From contig NZ_JACEIC010000002.1 of NCBI RefSeq assembly GCF_013778305.1, positions 2,133,669 through 2,197,668 on the forward strand: DNA of 64,000 nucleotides, written 5' to 3'. The notes below the pieces were generated by a model. It saw only the letters and a list, made by a program, of their open reading frames with translations. It searched no databases and was not told the origin of the DNA. The position numbers were made by a program, and so were the translations under genes. The stretch comes from Nocardioides agri (GTDB lineage: Bacteria; Actinomycetota; Actinomycetes; Propionibacteriales; Nocardioidaceae). Positions 49,663 to 62,604 of this stretch are shown here, one piece after another. Position 1 is the first letter of the stretch. Every line of letters starts with the position of its first letter.

Positions 49663-50688
49663 ATGTCCGACACCGTGCGCGACGTCGTTCGAGATGTCAT
49701 CGTCATCGGCTCCGGCCCGTCCGGCTACACCGCCGCGCTCTACACCGCTCGCGCCAACCTCAAGCCCCTCGTCTTCGAGGGCTCGGTGACCGCGGGCGGC
49801 GCCCTGATGAACACCACCGAGGTCGAGAACTTCCCCGGCTTCCGGGACGGCATCATGGGTCCGGCCCTGATGGACGAGATGCGCGCCCAGGCGGAGCGCT
49901 TCGGTGCCGAGCTGGTCGCCGACGACGTCGTCGAGGTCGACCTCACCGGCGACGTCAAGGTCGTGAAGACCGCCGACGGCACCTTCCACGCCCGGGCGGT
50001 GATCCTCGCGATGGGGTCCGGCTACCGCAAGCTCGGCCTGCCGCGCGAGGAGGAGCTCTCCGGCCGCGGCGTCTCGTGGTGCGCGACCTGCGACGGCTTC
50101 TTCTTCCGCGACCAGCACATCGCGGTCGTCGGCGGCGGCGACTCGGCGATCGAGGAGGCGACGTTCCTCACCCGCTTCGGCTCCAAGGTCTCGCTGATCG
50201 TCCGCCGCGACGAGCTCCGCGCCTCGAAGATCATGCAGGAGCGGGCGTTCGCGGACCCGAAGCTGGAGATCATCTGGAACTCCGTGGTCGAGGAGATCAA
50301 CGGCGCCGACCGGCTCGAGTCGCTCACGCTCAAGGACACCGTGACCGGCGAGACGAGCAACCTCCCGGCGACCGGCCTGTTCATCGCGATCGGTCACGAC
50401 CCCCGCTCCGAGCTGCTGCCGGGCCAGGTCGACCTCGACGAGAACGGCTACGTGATCGCGAGCCACCCCTCGACCGGCACCAACCTGCCGGGCGTGTTCG
50501 CCGCCGGTGACCTCGTCGACCACCACTACCGGCAGGCGATCACCGCGGCCGGCACCGGCTGCGCCGCGGCGCTCGACGCCGAGCGCTACCTGGCCGAGCT
50601 CGACCACGCGGCCACCAGCCCGCAGGACGCGCAGTCGCGCGCCGACGCGGAGCTGATCGCCGAGGTCGCGCAGACCGCCGGCGCCTGA
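49663..50688 (+). CDS. trxB: Thioredoxin-disulfide reductase
   Basis: FAD/NADPH enzyme of 341 residues that keeps thioredoxin reduced. It has the FAD motif [18 protein letters not shown], the redox pair Cys140 and Cys143 in SWCATCDGF, the NADPH motif [12 protein letters not shown] and the C-terminal [21 protein letters not shown]. The ATG at 49663 follows GAGGAGAG. It is followed by trxA 79 bp downstream and probably driven by thiol stress through the promoter at 49590-49616. Confidence 0.97.
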   Translation: MSDTVRDVVRDVIVIGSGPSGYTAALYTARANLKPLVFEGSVTAGGALMNTTEVENFPGFRDGIMGPALMDEMRAQAERFGAELVADDVVEVDLTGDVKVVKTADGTFHARAVILAMGSGYRKLGLPREEELSGRGVSWCATCDGFFFRDQHIAVVGGGDSAIEEATFLTRFGSKVSLIVRRDELRASKIMQERAFADPKLEIIWNSVVEEINGADRLESLTLKDTVTGETSNLPATGLFIAIGHDPRSELLPGQVDLDENGYVIASHPSTGTNLPGVFAAGDLVDHHYRQAITAAGTGCAAALDAERYLAELDHAATSPQDAQSRADAELIAEVAQTAGA

Positions 50689-50767
50689 GCGAGCCTCGGA
50701 ACAACGGTCGGCACCTCGGTGTTGACTGTGATCAGACCTTGAGTTCACCGAAGAAGGGAAGCCACCC

Positions 50768-51094
50768 GTGGGCAACATCAACGCCGTGACCGACGCCGAG
50801 TTCGACGCGCAGGTCCTGAAGTCCGACAAGCCGGTCCTCGTGGACTTCTGGGCGGAGTGGTGCGGCCCGTGCCGCCAGGTCGCCCCGATCCTCGACGAGA
50901 TCGCCGGCGCGCACGGCGACAAGATCACGTTCTTCAAGATGAACGTCGACGAGAACCCGGTCACCCCCTCGACCTACCGCGTCACGGGGATCCCGACGAT
51001 CAACGTCTACCAGGGCGGCGAGGTCGTGAAGACGATCGTCGGCGCCCGGCCGAAGGCCGCGATCCTCAAGGAGCTCGAGGACTTCACCGCCTGA
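50768..51094 (+). CDS. trxA: Thioredoxin
   Basis: Small disulfide reductase of 108 residues with the active site WCGPC (Cys32, Cys35), the preceding DFWAEWC segment and the cis-proline GIPTINVY. The GTG at 50768 follows GAAGGGAAG. It is the electron acceptor of the reductase encoded just upstream and ends before a hairpin shared with the convergent acetyltransferase gene. Confidence 0.97.
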   Translation: MGNINAVTDAEFDAQVLKSDKPVLVDFWAEWCGPCRQVAPILDEIAGAHGDKITFFKMNVDENPVTPSTYRVTGIPTINVYQGGEVVKTIVGARPKAAILKELEDFTA

Positions 51095-51112
51095 GCGAGC
51101 TGACCCAGCACC

Positions 51113-51760
51113 TCAACGCGAGGCCCGCGCCGATCCCGGCGTCGGGCCTCGCGTCGCTTCCGGCCGGGTCACCGGCCGCACCGCCCCGACGATCCGCTCG
51201 ATCGCGGCCTCGACCTCGTCACGCCAGGTGACGGCCGTCCGCAGGTCCATCCGGAGCCGTGGGCTGACCGGGTGCGGACGGTGGGTCTTGAACCCCACGC
51301 TCCCGAGGAAGTCGACCGGGACCATGTGGTGGCGGCCGGTCCCCCGCGGGTCACCGAACGCCTCGACCGCGTCGATGCCGCCGCGGCGGATCAGGTCCTT
51401 GGCCATCCCCTGCACCAGCATCCGGCCGAGCCCCCCGCCCCGCTCCGCCGGATCGACGTACGCCGTGGTGAGCAGCACCGCGTCGGGTGAGGCGGGTGCG
51501 GTCGGGAAGCTCGCGGCTCCGGGCACGAACGCCGCCGGGGCGTAGACCAGGAAGCCCACCGGCACCTCGTCGACGAGGGCCACCCGGCCGCACGACCCCC
51601 ACTCGCGCAGCACCTGCGAGACCCACGCGTCCTTCTCGGCGCACCGGTCGGCCACGCGCTCGCGGCGCACCGGGTCGAGCTCCCAGAAGAGGCATGAGCG
51701 GCAGGGCGCGTCGAAGGTGTCGAGGTGGTCCAGCGTCAGCCGGACGATCTTGCGCGACAT
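51113..51760 (-). CDS. GNAT-family N-acetyltransferase
   Basis: Acetyl-CoA-dependent acyltransferase of 215 residues. The core shows GFLVYAPAAFVPGA, the strand LLTTAYVDPAERGGGLGRMLV with the acetyl-CoA loop, and a C-terminal GSVGFKTHRPHP. Near the N-terminus are closely spaced cysteines (APCRSCLFW), seen in a subgroup whose role is unclear. The ATG at 51760 follows GGAGGTG; the longer frame to 51829 is rejected. Substrate unknown. Confidence 0.82.
   Translation of the reverse strand: MSRKIVRLTLDHLDTFDAPCRSCLFWELDPVRRERVADRCAEKDAWVSQVLREWGSCGRVALVDEVPVGFLVYAPAAFVPGAASFPTAPASPDAVLLTTAYVDPAERGGGLGRMLVQGMAKDLIRRGGIDAVEAFGDPRGTGRHHMVPVDFLGSVGFKTHRPHPVSPRLRMDLRTAVTWRDEVEAAIERIVGAVRPVTRPEATRGPTPGSARASR
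51116..51154. terminator. Hairpin ending trxA and the convergent GNAT gene
   Basis: ACGCGAGGCCCG (51116-51127) pairs with CGGGCCTCGCGT (51143-51154), a 12-bp perfect stem. It lies inside the last codons of the acetyltransferase gene, so it acts after the trxA stop and within the end of the opposing message. Confidence 0.75.
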
Positions 51761-51821
51761 CACACCTCCGTCACGTGAAACCCAAGGGCCATGGTAGGCG
51801 CGGGCCTGCGAGGATGACGGC

Positions 51822-53036
51822 GTGCGCAAGATCCGACAGAGCCGGAAGCTCCAGAACGTCCGCTACGACGTCCGCGGTCCCATCCTGGTCGAGGCCCAGC
51901 GGCTGGAGGCAGAGGGTCACCACGTCCTGAAGCTCAACATCGGCAACACCGCACCCTTCGGGTTCGACGCACCCGAGGCGATCGTCGCGGACATCGTGCA
52001 CCACCTGCCGGACTCGCAGGGCTACAGCGACAGCCAGGGCATCTACCCGGCCCGCACCGCGGTGGCGCAGTACTACCAGAGCCACGGCCTGCGCGACGTG
52101 ACCGTCGAGGACGTCTTCATCGGCAACGGCGTGTCCGAGCTGATCACGATGGTCCTCCAGACCTTCATCGACGACGGCAACGAGATCCTCGTCCCCGCGC
52201 CCGACTACCCGCTGTGGACCGGCGCCGTGACGCTGTCCGGCGGCACCGCGGTGCACTACGAGTGCGACGAGGCCAACGGCTGGAACCCGAACCTCGCGGA
52301 CATCGAGGCCAAGATCACCGAGAACACCCACGGCCTCGTGATCATCAACCCCAACAACCCCACGGGCGCGGTCTACAGCGAGGACACCGTCAAGGGGCTC
52401 ATCGACATCGCCCGGCGTCACGAGCTCGTGGTCTTCGCCGACGAGATCTACGAGAAGATCGTGTTCGACGACGCGGTGCACCACCACGCCGCGTCGTACG
52501 CCGGCAGCGACGTGCTGTGCCTGACGTTCAGCGGGCTGTCGAAGGCCTACCGGGTCTGCGGCTACCGGGCCGGCTGGGTGATGATCTCCGGCCCCAAGGA
52601 GGTCGCCGAGGACTTCCTCGAGGGCCTCACGCTGATGGCCAACATGCGGATGTGCGCCAACGTGCCGGCGCAGCACGCCATCCAGACCGCGCTCGGCGGC
52701 TACCAGTCGGTCCAGGAGCTCATCGTCCCCGGCGGCCGCTTCTACGAGCAGAGCAAGCTGGCCAGCCGGCTGCTCAACGAGATCCCGGGCGTCAGCAACG
52801 TCGAGCCCATGGGCGCGCTCTACTGCTTCCCGCGGCTGGACCCCGAGGTCTACCCCATCGAGGACGACGAGACGTTCGTCATCGACCTGCTCCGGGCCAA
52901 GAAGCTCCTCGTCACCCACGGCACCGGCTTCAACTGGCCGCGGCCGGACCACTTCCGGCTGGTGACGCTCCCCGACGCCCACGTGCTCGAGGAGGCGATC
53001 GGCCGGATCGCGGACTTCCTCGCCACCCGTCGCTGA
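51822..53036 (+). CDS. Class I aminotransferase, probable alanine transaminase (AlaA-like)
   Basis: PLP-dependent aminotransferase of 404 residues. Lys241 in SGLSKAYRVCGYRAGW is the cofactor lysine, with IINPNNPTGAVYS, FADEIYEKI and the N-terminal KLNIGNTAPFGF. This combination is typical of AlaA/YfbQ-type enzymes that make alanine from pyruvate and glutamate. The GTG start has no strong site. The divergent acetyltransferase starts 61 bp away, and the acyltransferase gene follows by 17 bp. Confidence 0.87.
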   Translation: MRKIRQSRKLQNVRYDVRGPILVEAQRLEAEGHHVLKLNIGNTAPFGFDAPEAIVADIVHHLPDSQGYSDSQGIYPARTAVAQYYQSHGLRDVTVEDVFIGNGVSELITMVLQTFIDDGNEILVPAPDYPLWTGAVTLSGGTAVHYECDEANGWNPNLADIEAKITENTHGLVIINPNNPTGAVYSEDTVKGLIDIARRHELVVFADEIYEKIVFDDAVHHHAASYAGSDVLCLTFSGLSKAYRVCGYRAGWVMISGPKEVAEDFLEGLTLMANMRMCANVPAQHAIQTALGGYQSVQELIVPGGRFYEQSKLASRLLNEIPGVSNVEPMGALYCFPRLDPEVYPIEDDETFVIDLLRAKKLLVTHGTGFNWPRPDHFRLVTLPDAHVLEEAIGRIADFLATRR

Positions 53037-53053
53037 GGGCATGCTGGGCCACC

Positions 53054-53818
53054 ATGCGCGACCTCACCTATCCCCCCGTCATCGTCGCCGCCAAGACCGC
53101 GTTCCGGCTGCTCGGCCAGCACTTCACGATGTCGGGCACCGAGCACGTCCCTCGTGAGGGCGGCGTGCTGCTCGCGTGCAACCACATCGGCTACGTCGAC
53201 TTCATCTACGGCGGCCTGGCCGCCAACCCCTCCGGCCGACTGGTGCGGTTCATGGCCAAGCGCGAGCTGTTCGACCACCGGTTCGTCGGTCCGCTGATGC
53301 GTTCGCTCCACCACATCGAGGTCGATCGGGGCGCCGGGGAGGCCTCGGCCCGCACGGCCGTCGAGTACCTGCGCGCGGGCGAGGCCGTCGGGATCTTCCC
53401 CGAGGCGACGATCTCGCGCTCCTTCGAGCTCAAGGAGTTCAAGACTGGAGCCGTCCGGATCGCAGCCGAGGCACAGGTGCCGCTCGTCCCGGTCGTCCTG
53501 TGGGGCACCCAGCGGATGATGACCAAGGACCACCCGCGCGACTTCTCCCGGGGCAAGACGATCGCGATCACGGTCGGCGAGCCGCTGCACCCGACGGGCG
53601 CGGACCCGGTCGCGGAGACCGCGCAGCTGCGGGCGGCGATGGCCGGGCTGCTCGACCGGACGATCCGCGCCTACCCCGCGGCCGAGCAGCCACCCGGCTC
53701 GTGGTGGCTGCCCGCGTCGTACGGCGGCACCGCCCCGTCGCCGGAGGAGGCCCTCCGGCTGGACGACGAGGAGCGCCGCCGTCGGGCCGAGCGCCGTGCC
53801 AATAAGTCGACAAACTGA
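53054..53818 (+). CDS. 1-acyl-sn-glycerol-3-phosphate acyltransferase (PlsC-like)
   Basis: Membrane-associated acyltransferase of 254 residues for phospholipid synthesis. The catalytic NHxxxxD box is NHIGYVD, the substrate motif is IFPEATIS, and VPLVPVVLWGTQRMM follows. The C-terminus is a charged Arg/Glu-rich helix. It is downstream of the aminotransferase gene and converges on parB across 39 bp containing no clear hairpin. Confidence 0.88.
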   Translation: MRDLTYPPVIVAAKTAFRLLGQHFTMSGTEHVPREGGVLLACNHIGYVDFIYGGLAANPSGRLVRFMAKRELFDHRFVGPLMRSLHHIEVDRGAGEASARTAVEYLRAGEAVGIFPEATISRSFELKEFKTGAVRIAAEAQVPLVPVVLWGTQRMMTKDHPRDFSRGKTIAITVGEPLHPTGADPVAETAQLRAAMAGLLDRTIRAYPAAEQPPGSWWLPASYGGTAPSPEEALRLDDEERRRRAERRANKSTN

Positions 53819-53857
53819 CTTATCGCTCTATCGCTCTGTTTCCAGAACGACAAGTGC

Positions 53858-54798
53858 CTACGGCCGGGTGCGCTGTGGGTCCATGATGTCGACGATCCGC
53901 TGGAGGTCGTCGATCGAGGCGAACTCGACGGTGATCTTGCCCTTCGCACGGCCGAGGTCGACCTTCACCCGGGTCTCGAAGCGGTCCGAGAGCCGCTCGG
54001 CGAGGTCGACCAGGCCCGGCGCCACGGGCTTCTTGCGCACGAGCCGGGCCGGCGCACCGGACTCGTCGGCGTCGCGCACCGCGACGATCTCCTCGAGGCC
54101 GCGCACGCTGATGCCCTCGGCGATCACCCGGGCCGCCAGCCGGTCCTGCACCTCGGGGTCGCCGACCGCGAGCAGGGCGCGGGCGTGGCCGGCGGAGAGG
54201 ATCCCCGCGGCGACCCGGCGCTGCACGGACGGGCTGAGCTTGAGCAGCCGGAGGGTGTTGCTGATCTGCGGCCGGGATCGGCCGATGCGGTCGGCGAGCT
54301 CCTCGTGCGTGCACTCGAAGTCGTCGAGCATCTGCCGGTAGGCGGCCGCCTCTTCCAGCGGGTTCAGCTGCGATCGGTGGAGGTTCTCCAGGAGCGCGTC
54401 GCGCAGCATGTCGACGTCGTCGGTCTCGCGGATGATCGCCGGGATGACGTCGCGGCCCGCGGCCCGGGTGGCGCGCCAGCGCCGCTCCCCCATGACCAGC
54501 TCGTAGTCCTCCGGACCGCGCCGGCGGACAACGACCGGCTGCAGCACGCCGATCTCGCGCACGGAGTGCACGAGCTCCTCCATGGCCTCCTCGTCGAAGA
54601 CCTGGCGGGGCTGCGCGTCGTTGGGGCGGATCTGGGCGACCGGCAGCTCGGCGAAGTAGGCACCCGCCACGGGCGCCAGGCTGGGGTCCGACGTCGTGCC
54701 GGCGACCTCCACGCCCTCCTCGTCCGTCGTCGGCGCCGTGGGGATCAGGGATCCGAGGCCCCGACCGAGGCCTCGACGCTGCGGTGGACGGTTGGCGT

Positions 54799-54802
<4 letters not shown>
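53858..54802 (-). CDS. parB: Chromosome partitioning protein ParB
   Basis: CTP-dependent sliding clamp of 314 residues that loads at parS and spreads. It has the N-terminal [13 protein letters not shown]arA-stimulating segment, the CTP-binding GERRWRA motif, the HTH around [21 protein letters not shown] and a C-terminal dimer domain. The GTG at 54802 overlaps the parA stop as GTGA with AGGAG ten bases before. The two parS sites in the neighbouring genes are its loading sites. Confidence 0.97.
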
Positions 54803-57198
<2,396 letters not shown>

Positions 57199-57202
<4 letters not shown>

Positions 57203-58200
57203 TTGGTGCCTCCTTCGGGCTTCGGCTTCGGGGCGGGACGCTGGCCCGAGCCCTGCTGGCGCTGCTTCTTGGTCTGCTTCTTCGGCTGCTGGCGTGGCGC
57301 CGGCCGCTGCTCGACCTCCGGCTCGACGACGGTCGTCTCCGTCACGGCCGGCTTGCCGTGCTTGGCGGCCTTCGCGCGGTCGCGCTCCTGCTTCGCCTTC
57401 TCAGCGGCCGTGCCCGGTGCCGGGTTGTTGCGGATGACGTAGAACTGCTGGCCCATCGTCCACAGGTTGGAGGTGGTCCAGTAGAAGAGCACGCCGATCG
57501 GGAACGCGATGCCGCCGACGGCGAACACGATCGGGAGGACGTAGAGCAGCAGCTTCTGCTGCTGGGCGTAGGGGCCGCTCAGCGCGTCCGCCGGCATGTT
57601 CTTGCTCATCAGCTGGCGCTGGGTGGTGAACGTCGTGGCGGTCATCGCGAGCACGAGCACCGCGGCGACGATCTGCACCGCCAGCACCCCGCCGCTCTTG
57701 AGGAACGTCGCGCTCAGCGGCACGACACCGAAGAGCTCCGCCTGCCCGAAGCTCCGGGCCAGGTCGTCGGTGAGGAAGAAGATGCCGTCGAGCTTCGCGG
57801 CGTGGTGGTCGAGCAGCCGGAACAGCGCCAGGAAGATCGGCATCTGGATCAGGATCGGCAGGCACGAGGCGAACGGGTTCGTCCCGCTCTCCTTGTAGAG
57901 CTTCATCGTCTCCTGCGCGAGACGCTCCCGGTCGTGCCCGTACTTCTTCTGCAGCTCCTTGACCTTCGGCTGGATGAGCTGCATGTTGCGGCTGGACTTG
58001 ATCTGCCGCACGAACAGCGGGATCAGGGCGGCCCGCACCGTCAGGGTCAGACCGATGATCGACAGCACCCAGGTCGCGCCGCCGTCGGGATCCATCTGGA
58101 GGACTTCACTGAACATCCAGTGCCATGCGACCAGGACCGCCGAGATCACGTAGTACAGCGGCGTCATGATCAGGTGGCCGATTTCGCCGAGGAATCCCAC
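57199..58200 (-). CDS. yidC: Membrane protein insertase YidC
   Basis: Integral membrane insertase of 333 residues that helps place and fold membrane proteins. The core has RAALIPLFVRQIKSSRNMQLIQPKVKELQKKYG, the GTNPFASCLPILIQMPIFLALF segment and ending GVLFYWTTSNLWTMGQQ. The C-terminal tail is long and rich in Lys/Gln/Pro, probably contacting ribosomes. The GTG at 58200 lies three bases after yidD. Confidence 0.95.
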
Positions 58201-58203
58201 GGG

Positions 58204-58497
58204 TCAGGCTCCTTGCTGGGGTGAGGGAGACGGGCCCGCGTGCGTGCGGGAAGACGGTGTGTGTTCAGTGCGGGCCGGCACGGGGTCGTAGCCGCCGGCG
58301 GCCCAGGGGTGGCAGCGGGCCAGCCGGCGCACCGAGAGCCAGGTGCCTCGGAGGCTACCGTGCACCGTCACGGCCTCGAGCGCGTACGCCGAGCAGGTCG
58401 GGTGGTAGCGGCAGACCTGGCCGTAGAGCGGGCTGATCAGCAGGCGGTAGGCGCGGAGGAACCCGATCAGCGCCCAGCGCAGCGGGTCGTACCTCAT
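58204..58497 (-). CDS. yidD: Membrane protein insertion efficiency factor YidD
   Basis: Small protein of 97 residues associated with the YidC insertase. It carries the family run [31 protein letters not shown] with its conserved cysteines and [12 protein letters not shown]. The ATG at 58497 overlaps the rnpA stop (ATGA), which rules out the longer frame to 58530. Confidence 0.94.
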   Translation of the reverse strand: MRYDPLRWALIGFLRAYRLLISPLYGQVCRYHPTCSAYALEAVTVHGSLRGTWLSVRRLARCHPWAAGGYDPVPARTEHTPSSRTHAGPSPSPQQGA

Positions 58498-58862
58498 CCG
58501 CTCACCTCCGCCGTGACCCGAGACAGGCAACGGCCCAGGTCGGCGCGGAGTTCCCCGGAGGACGCCTCGGCAGCTGCGGGCAGCGCACGCACCACGAGCA
58601 CAGCAGCGCCCGGGAGCGTCGAGACGTGCTCCCGGGCGAGGTGTCGAAGCCGGCGCTTCACGCGGTTGCGGACCACGGCGTTGCCCACCGCCTTGCTGAC
58701 GACGAAGCCGACCCGCGGCCCGTCCGGACCACCGTCCGGATCACCGTCGGGGTCGGCCGGGACCAGGTGCACCACCAGGGTGCGGGAACCGGCGCGCCGA
58801 CCGGCGCGAACCGTCCGATGGAAGGTGGCGCTGTCGGTGAGGCGATGTGCCGCGGACAGCAC
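58494..58862 (-). CDS. rnpA: Ribonuclease P protein component
   Basis: Basic protein subunit of RNase P, 122 residues, which assists 5' tRNA maturation. The diagnostic run is [25 protein letters not shown]. The usual family N-terminus [13 protein letters not shown] fixes the GTG at 58862. A Gly/Asp-rich stretch ([14 protein letters not shown]) is an insertion between the first strand and the RNR motif region. It follows rpmH by 26 bp. Confidence 0.95.
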   Translation of the reverse strand: MLSAAHRLTDSATFHRTVRAGRRAGSRTLVVHLVPADPDGDPDGGPDGPRVGFVVSKAVGNAVVRNRVKRRLRHLAREHVSTLPGAAVLVVRALPAAAEASSGELRADLGRCLSRVTAEVSG

Positions 58863-58888
58863 GGGCCGGCCTGGGCGGCGGCCCGCCG

Positions 58889-59026
58889 TCAGACGGCGAG
58901 GCTCTTGCGGCCCTTGCGGCGGCGCGACGACAGGATCGCGCGGCCGGCGCGGGTGCGCATCCGCAGGCGGAAGCCGTGCACCTTGTGACGGCGGCGGTTG
59001 TTCGGCTGGTACGTACGCTTGCTCAC
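58889..59026 (-). CDS. rpmH: 50S ribosomal protein L34
   Basis: Very small basic ribosomal protein of 45 residues ([18 protein letters not shown] ... [10 protein letters not shown]), entirely typical. The GTG at 59026 follows GGAGAG. It heads the leftward block running through rnpA, yidD, yidC, jag, rsmG, parA and parB, and lies on the left side of the origin region. Confidence 0.97.
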   Translation of the reverse strand: MSKRTYQPNNRRRHKVHGFRLRMRTRAGRAILSSRRRKGRKSLAV

Positions 59027-59586
59027 AGGATTCTCTCCATGCTTGGTCGGGGCAGCCACACCGGGCCGGGCGACGTGTGCAGTAGCCTCTTTCGGCTGGC
59101 ACCGCCCACCCACGACTGCGCCTGATGGCGGCTGCCCGTCGTGGACATGCGGCACCGGTCGACACCGGGTGACCGAACAACGGTACGCGGCCGGAATCCA
59201 CAGGGTCAAACCGGCGTCCGCCGGAAACCCGATCGCCTGTGGATGACGGCTTGCCGCTGCACTTCTCCACAGGTTACGTTCCTGGGGACCGAGGTTCCCC
59301 GCCGGCCTCGATCCCCGGACCCGCAGCCGCAGCTGTGACCGACGCCACATCACGGTCCACAAGCCGCTGACCTGCACAAACGTGGTGATCCAGGGATCGC
59401 GACCGGGTCTCGGACCGGCCCGATCCCTCCGGAGACGGCCGGGTTCACAACCTGTGGACAAAGTTGTGGACGCGACCTGGTCGACCGACCTGCCCGGTTC
59501 CCCTGCGGAGCCGGACCCGCGTCCCTGACGATGGGCCTGCCTGGATCGGATCCGGGCCGAAGCGAACCATTCAGAAAGCGGTAACG
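59027..59586. promoter_or_regulatory. rpmH-dnaA intergenic region with DnaA boxes
   Basis: A 560-bp gap without a gene, holding the divergent rpmH and dnaA promoters. DnaA-like boxes include GAATCCACA (59194-59202), TGTGGATGA (59238-59246), TTCTCCACA (59263-59271), CGGTCCACA (59353-59361), the consensus TGTGGACAA (59453-59461) and TGTGGACGC (59465-59473). It may be part of the origin or a DnaA autoregulation region. Confidence 0.75.
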
Positions 59587-61008
59587 GTGGAGCAGCAGAC
59601 CTCGGACCTCGGCGTCGCCTGGCGCGGCGTGGTCGACGAACTCCAGCCCAACCAGCGCGCCTGGCTCAACGCGAGCGAGCCGGTCACGCTCCACGAGAGC
59701 ACCGCGATCGTCGCCGTGCCCAACGACTTCACCCGCAACCAGCTCGAGGGCCGGCTGCGCGCCCAGCTCGAGGACGCGCTCAGCGAGCGCTTCGGGCGGG
59801 AGATCCGGATCGCGGTCACGGTCAACCCGGCGCTCGAGTCCGAGACCACCCCCGCAGCCGAGCCGGAGCCACAAAGCGACATATCGACAAAGCAACGGGA
59901 CGACATCGTCAGCGCTCACGCCCGTCCCCCCGCGGAGCCCGTCGAGCCGCCCCGGCCGACCACCGCGCTCGAGACCCGCCTCAACCCGAAGTACACCTTC
60001 GAGACCTTCGTCATCGGCTCGTCCAACCGCTTCCCGCACGCGGCCGCCGTCGCGGTCGCGGAAGCGCCGGGCAAGGCCTACAACCCGCTCCTCGTCTACG
60101 GCGACTCCGGGCTGGGCAAGACCCACCTCCTGCACGCCATCGGCCACTACGTCCGGTCGCTCTACACCTCCGCCCGCGTGCGGTACGTGTCGAGCGAGGA
60201 GTTCACCAACGAGTTCATCAACGCGATCCGCGACGACCGGCAGGACCGCTTCAAGCGGCGCTACCGCGACGTCGACGTGCTGCTGATCGACGACATCCAG
60301 TTCCTGGAGGGCAAGACCCAGACCCAGGAGGAGTTCTTCCACACGTTCAACACCCTCCACAACGCCAACAAGCAGATCGTCCTCACCTCCGACCGTGCGC
60401 CGAAGCGCCTCGAGGCGCTGGAGGACCGCCTGCGCAACCGGTTCGAGTGGGGGCTCATCACCGACGTCCAGCCGCCGGACCTCGAGACGCGCATCGCGAT
60501 CCTCCGCAAGAAGGCGGCCATGGACCGCCTGACGGCGCCGCCGGACGTGCTGGAGTTCATCGCGTCGAAGATCCAGACCAACATCCGCGAGCTCGAGGGC
60601 GCGTTGATCCGGGTGACCGCCTTCGCCAACCTCAACCGCCAGGAGGTCGACATGACCCTGGCCGAGATCGTGCTCAAAGACCTGATCCCCGACGGCGGCG
60701 AGCCGGAGATCACCGCGGCGCTGATCATCGCCCAGACGGCGGCGTACTTCGGGCTCTCGATCGAGGAGCTCACCGGCCCCAGCCGCGGCCGGCACCTCGT
60801 CATGGCCCGCCAGATCGCGATGTACCTGTGCCGCGAGCTCACCGACCTGTCGCTGCCCAAGATCGGCGCCCAGTTCGGCAACCGCGACCACACGACGGTC
60901 ATGTACGCCGACCGGAAGATCAACCAGCTCCTCGCCGAGCGCAGAGCGGTGTTCAACCAGGTCTCCGAGCTCACCAACCGGATCAAGATGCAGGCCCGCC
61001 AGTCCTGA
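59587..61008 (+). CDS. dnaA: Chromosomal replication initiator DnaA
   Basis: AAA+ initiator of 473 residues that melts oriC. It has the N-terminal DnaB-interaction domain, a Pro-rich linker, Walker [12 protein letters not shown], Walker [13 protein letters not shown], and the C-terminal DnaA-box reader with [15 protein letters not shown]. The GTG at 59587 follows a GAAAG-like site; the longer in-frame extension to 59464 is rejected because it lacks homology and crosses DnaA boxes. DnaA boxes upstream suggest autoregulation. Confidence 0.97.
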   Translation: MEQQTSDLGVAWRGVVDELQPNQRAWLNASEPVTLHESTAIVAVPNDFTRNQLEGRLRAQLEDALSERFGREIRIAVTVNPALESETTPAAEPEPQSDISTKQRDDIVSAHARPPAEPVEPPRPTTALETRLNPKYTFETFVIGSSNRFPHAAAVAVAEAPGKAYNPLLVYGDSGLGKTHLLHAIGHYVRSLYTSARVRYVSSEEFTNEFINAIRDDRQDRFKRRYRDVDVLLIDDIQFLEGKTQTQEEFFHTFNTLHNANKQIVLTSDRAPKRLEALEDRLRNRFEWGLITDVQPPDLETRIAILRKKAAMDRLTAPPDVLEFIASKIQTNIRELEGALIRVTAFANLNRQEVDMTLAEIVLKDLIPDGGEPEITAALIIAQTAAYFGLSIEELTGPSRGRHLVMARQIAMYLCRELTDLSLPKIGAQFGNRDHTTVMYADRKINQLLAERRAVFNQVSELTNRIKMQARQS

Positions 61009-61438
61009 CCGGTCTCCCCACCGTCTCCCCGTCACCCCACGAGCCGCCCTCACGAGGGCGGCTCGTGGTCATTTCGTGTGCTTCCACCGGCTGTGGACGA
61101 CCTGTGCGCCACCGTGCCACCCGCCGAGGGGAGCTGTGGAGGGACGGCGCCGAACCTGCGCACGAACGACACCGCTCCACATCCCGCGCGAGTCGTGCAT
61201 TTGTCGTTCCACACCCTTGTGCACCACCGAAACCGGGTCTGACCTGGGCGGACGAGGATTGTCCACAGTTTCCACCGATGCTGTGACTCCGACCTACCTA
61301 GACACGATCCGACTCCCTGGGAACATCCATCCGGGCCCCTTCCTGGGGACAACCCCTGGAAACCCCACCGCACCTCCCGCGCTCGCGCTCCTCATGGCAG
61401 GATTCGCATCCCCACTCGTCCGACCCGAAGGAACAACC
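61009..61438. other. Probable oriC (dnaA-dnaN intergenic region)
   Basis: A 430-bp gap with no gene, in the position of oriC in Streptomyces and Mycobacterium. Boxes include TGTGGACGA (61092-61100), TGTGGAGGG (61135-61143), CGCTCCACA (61173-61181), CGTTCCACA (61205-61213) and the consensus TTGTCCACA (61259-61267). I could not define an AT-rich unwinding element by eye. Confidence 0.85.
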
Positions 61439-62575
61439 GTGAAGTTCCGCGTCGAGCGCGACGTCCTCGCCGATGCCGTGGCGTGGGCTGCCCGCAGCCT
61501 GCCGGTCCGCCCGAGCGTGCCGGTGCTCGCCGGTCTGCTCATCGAGGCGACCGACGACGGCCTGGTGCTGTCGACCTTCGACTACGAGACCTCCGCGCGC
61601 GCCACACTGAGCGCGCAGGTCAGCGACGAGGGGCGGGCGCTGGTCAGCGGTCGTTTGCTGGCCGACATCTGCCGGAGCCTGCCGGCCAAGCCGGTGGAGA
61701 TGGTGCTCGACGGCGCGCGGGTCTCGCTCACCTGCGGGTCCGCGCGGTTCAGCCTCCAGACCATGCCGGTCGAGGACTACCCCTCCCTGCCCGACATGCC
61801 GGCCGCGACCGGGACCGTCGACAGCGAGGGCTTCGCGCACGCCGTGGCCCAGGCGGTCACCGCGGCCGGTCGCGACGACATGCTCCCGGTGCTCACCGGC
61901 GTCCGCATCGAGATCGACGGCTCGACGATCTCGATGCTCGCCACCGACCGCTTCCGTCTCTCGCTGCGCGAGCTCGAGTGGAACCCCGGCACCCCCGACG
62001 TCTCGGCCGCCGCGCTGGTGCCCGCTCGGGTGCTCGGCGACACGGCGAAGTCGCTGACCGGCGGCGGCGAGGTCACGATCGCGCTGTCGGCCACCGGCAC
62101 CGGCGAGGGCATCATCGGGTTCGAGGGTGAGGGCGCCGGCGGCCGGCGGCGTACGACGACCCGCCTGCTCGACGGCGAGTTCCCCAAGGTCCGCAGCCTG
62201 TTCCCCAACGAGCACCTGACCACGGCGCTCGTCGACAAGACCGCGTTCATCGAGTCCGTGCGCCGCGTCTCGCTCGTCGCCGAGCGCAACACCGCGGTCC
62301 AGCTCGCGTTCAGCGACGGCGTGCTCACCCTCGACGCCGGGTCGGGCGACGAGGCGCAGGCGTCGGAGTCCATCGAGGCCAGCATCAACGGCGAGGACAT
62401 CACCACGGGCTTCAACCCGCAGTTCCTCCTCGACGGGCTCACGGTGATCGACCAGCAGGTCGTCGAGCTGGCCTTCACGCAGTCGTCCAAGCCGGTCGTC
62501 ATCAGCGGATCCACCGAGGGCGAGTCGGACTCCGCGTTCCGCTACCTGCTGATGCCGCGCCGCCTGCTCTCCTGA
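61439..62575 (+). CDS. dnaN: DNA polymerase III beta sliding clamp
   Basis: Ring-shaped processivity clamp of 378 residues, starting VKFRVERDVLADAVAWAARSL with the family ending YLLMPRRL. Three repeated clamp domains are visible from internal LPVLTGVRIEIDG-type strands. The GTG at 61439 follows GAAGGA; an in-frame extension back to 61076 covers oriC and is rejected. Confidence 0.97.
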   Translation: MKFRVERDVLADAVAWAARSLPVRPSVPVLAGLLIEATDDGLVLSTFDYETSARATLSAQVSDEGRALVSGRLLADICRSLPAKPVEMVLDGARVSLTCGSARFSLQTMPVEDYPSLPDMPAATGTVDSEGFAHAVAQAVTAAGRDDMLPVLTGVRIEIDGSTISMLATDRFRLSLRELEWNPGTPDVSAAALVPARVLGDTAKSLTGGGEVTIALSATGTGEGIIGFEGEGAGGRRRTTTRLLDGEFPKVRSLFPNEHLTTALVDKTAFIESVRRVSLVAERNTAVQLAFSDGVLTLDAGSGDEAQASESIEASINGEDITTGFNPQFLLDGLTVIDQQVVELAFTQSSKPVVISGSTEGESDSAFRYLLMPRRLLS

Positions 62576-62604
62576 CGCGCACCCTCCCGGCCTAGGCTGA
62601 GCCC

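Noticed and set aside
58863..59270. N-terminal extension of the rnpA frame
   Set aside because: It runs through rpmH in another frame and lacks RNase P homology; family N-terminus begins at 58862.
61076..61438. Extended dnaN reading frame across the gap after dnaA
   Set aside because: It crosses DnaA boxes and lacks clamp homology before VKFRVERD, so the region is oriC and dnaN starts at 61439.
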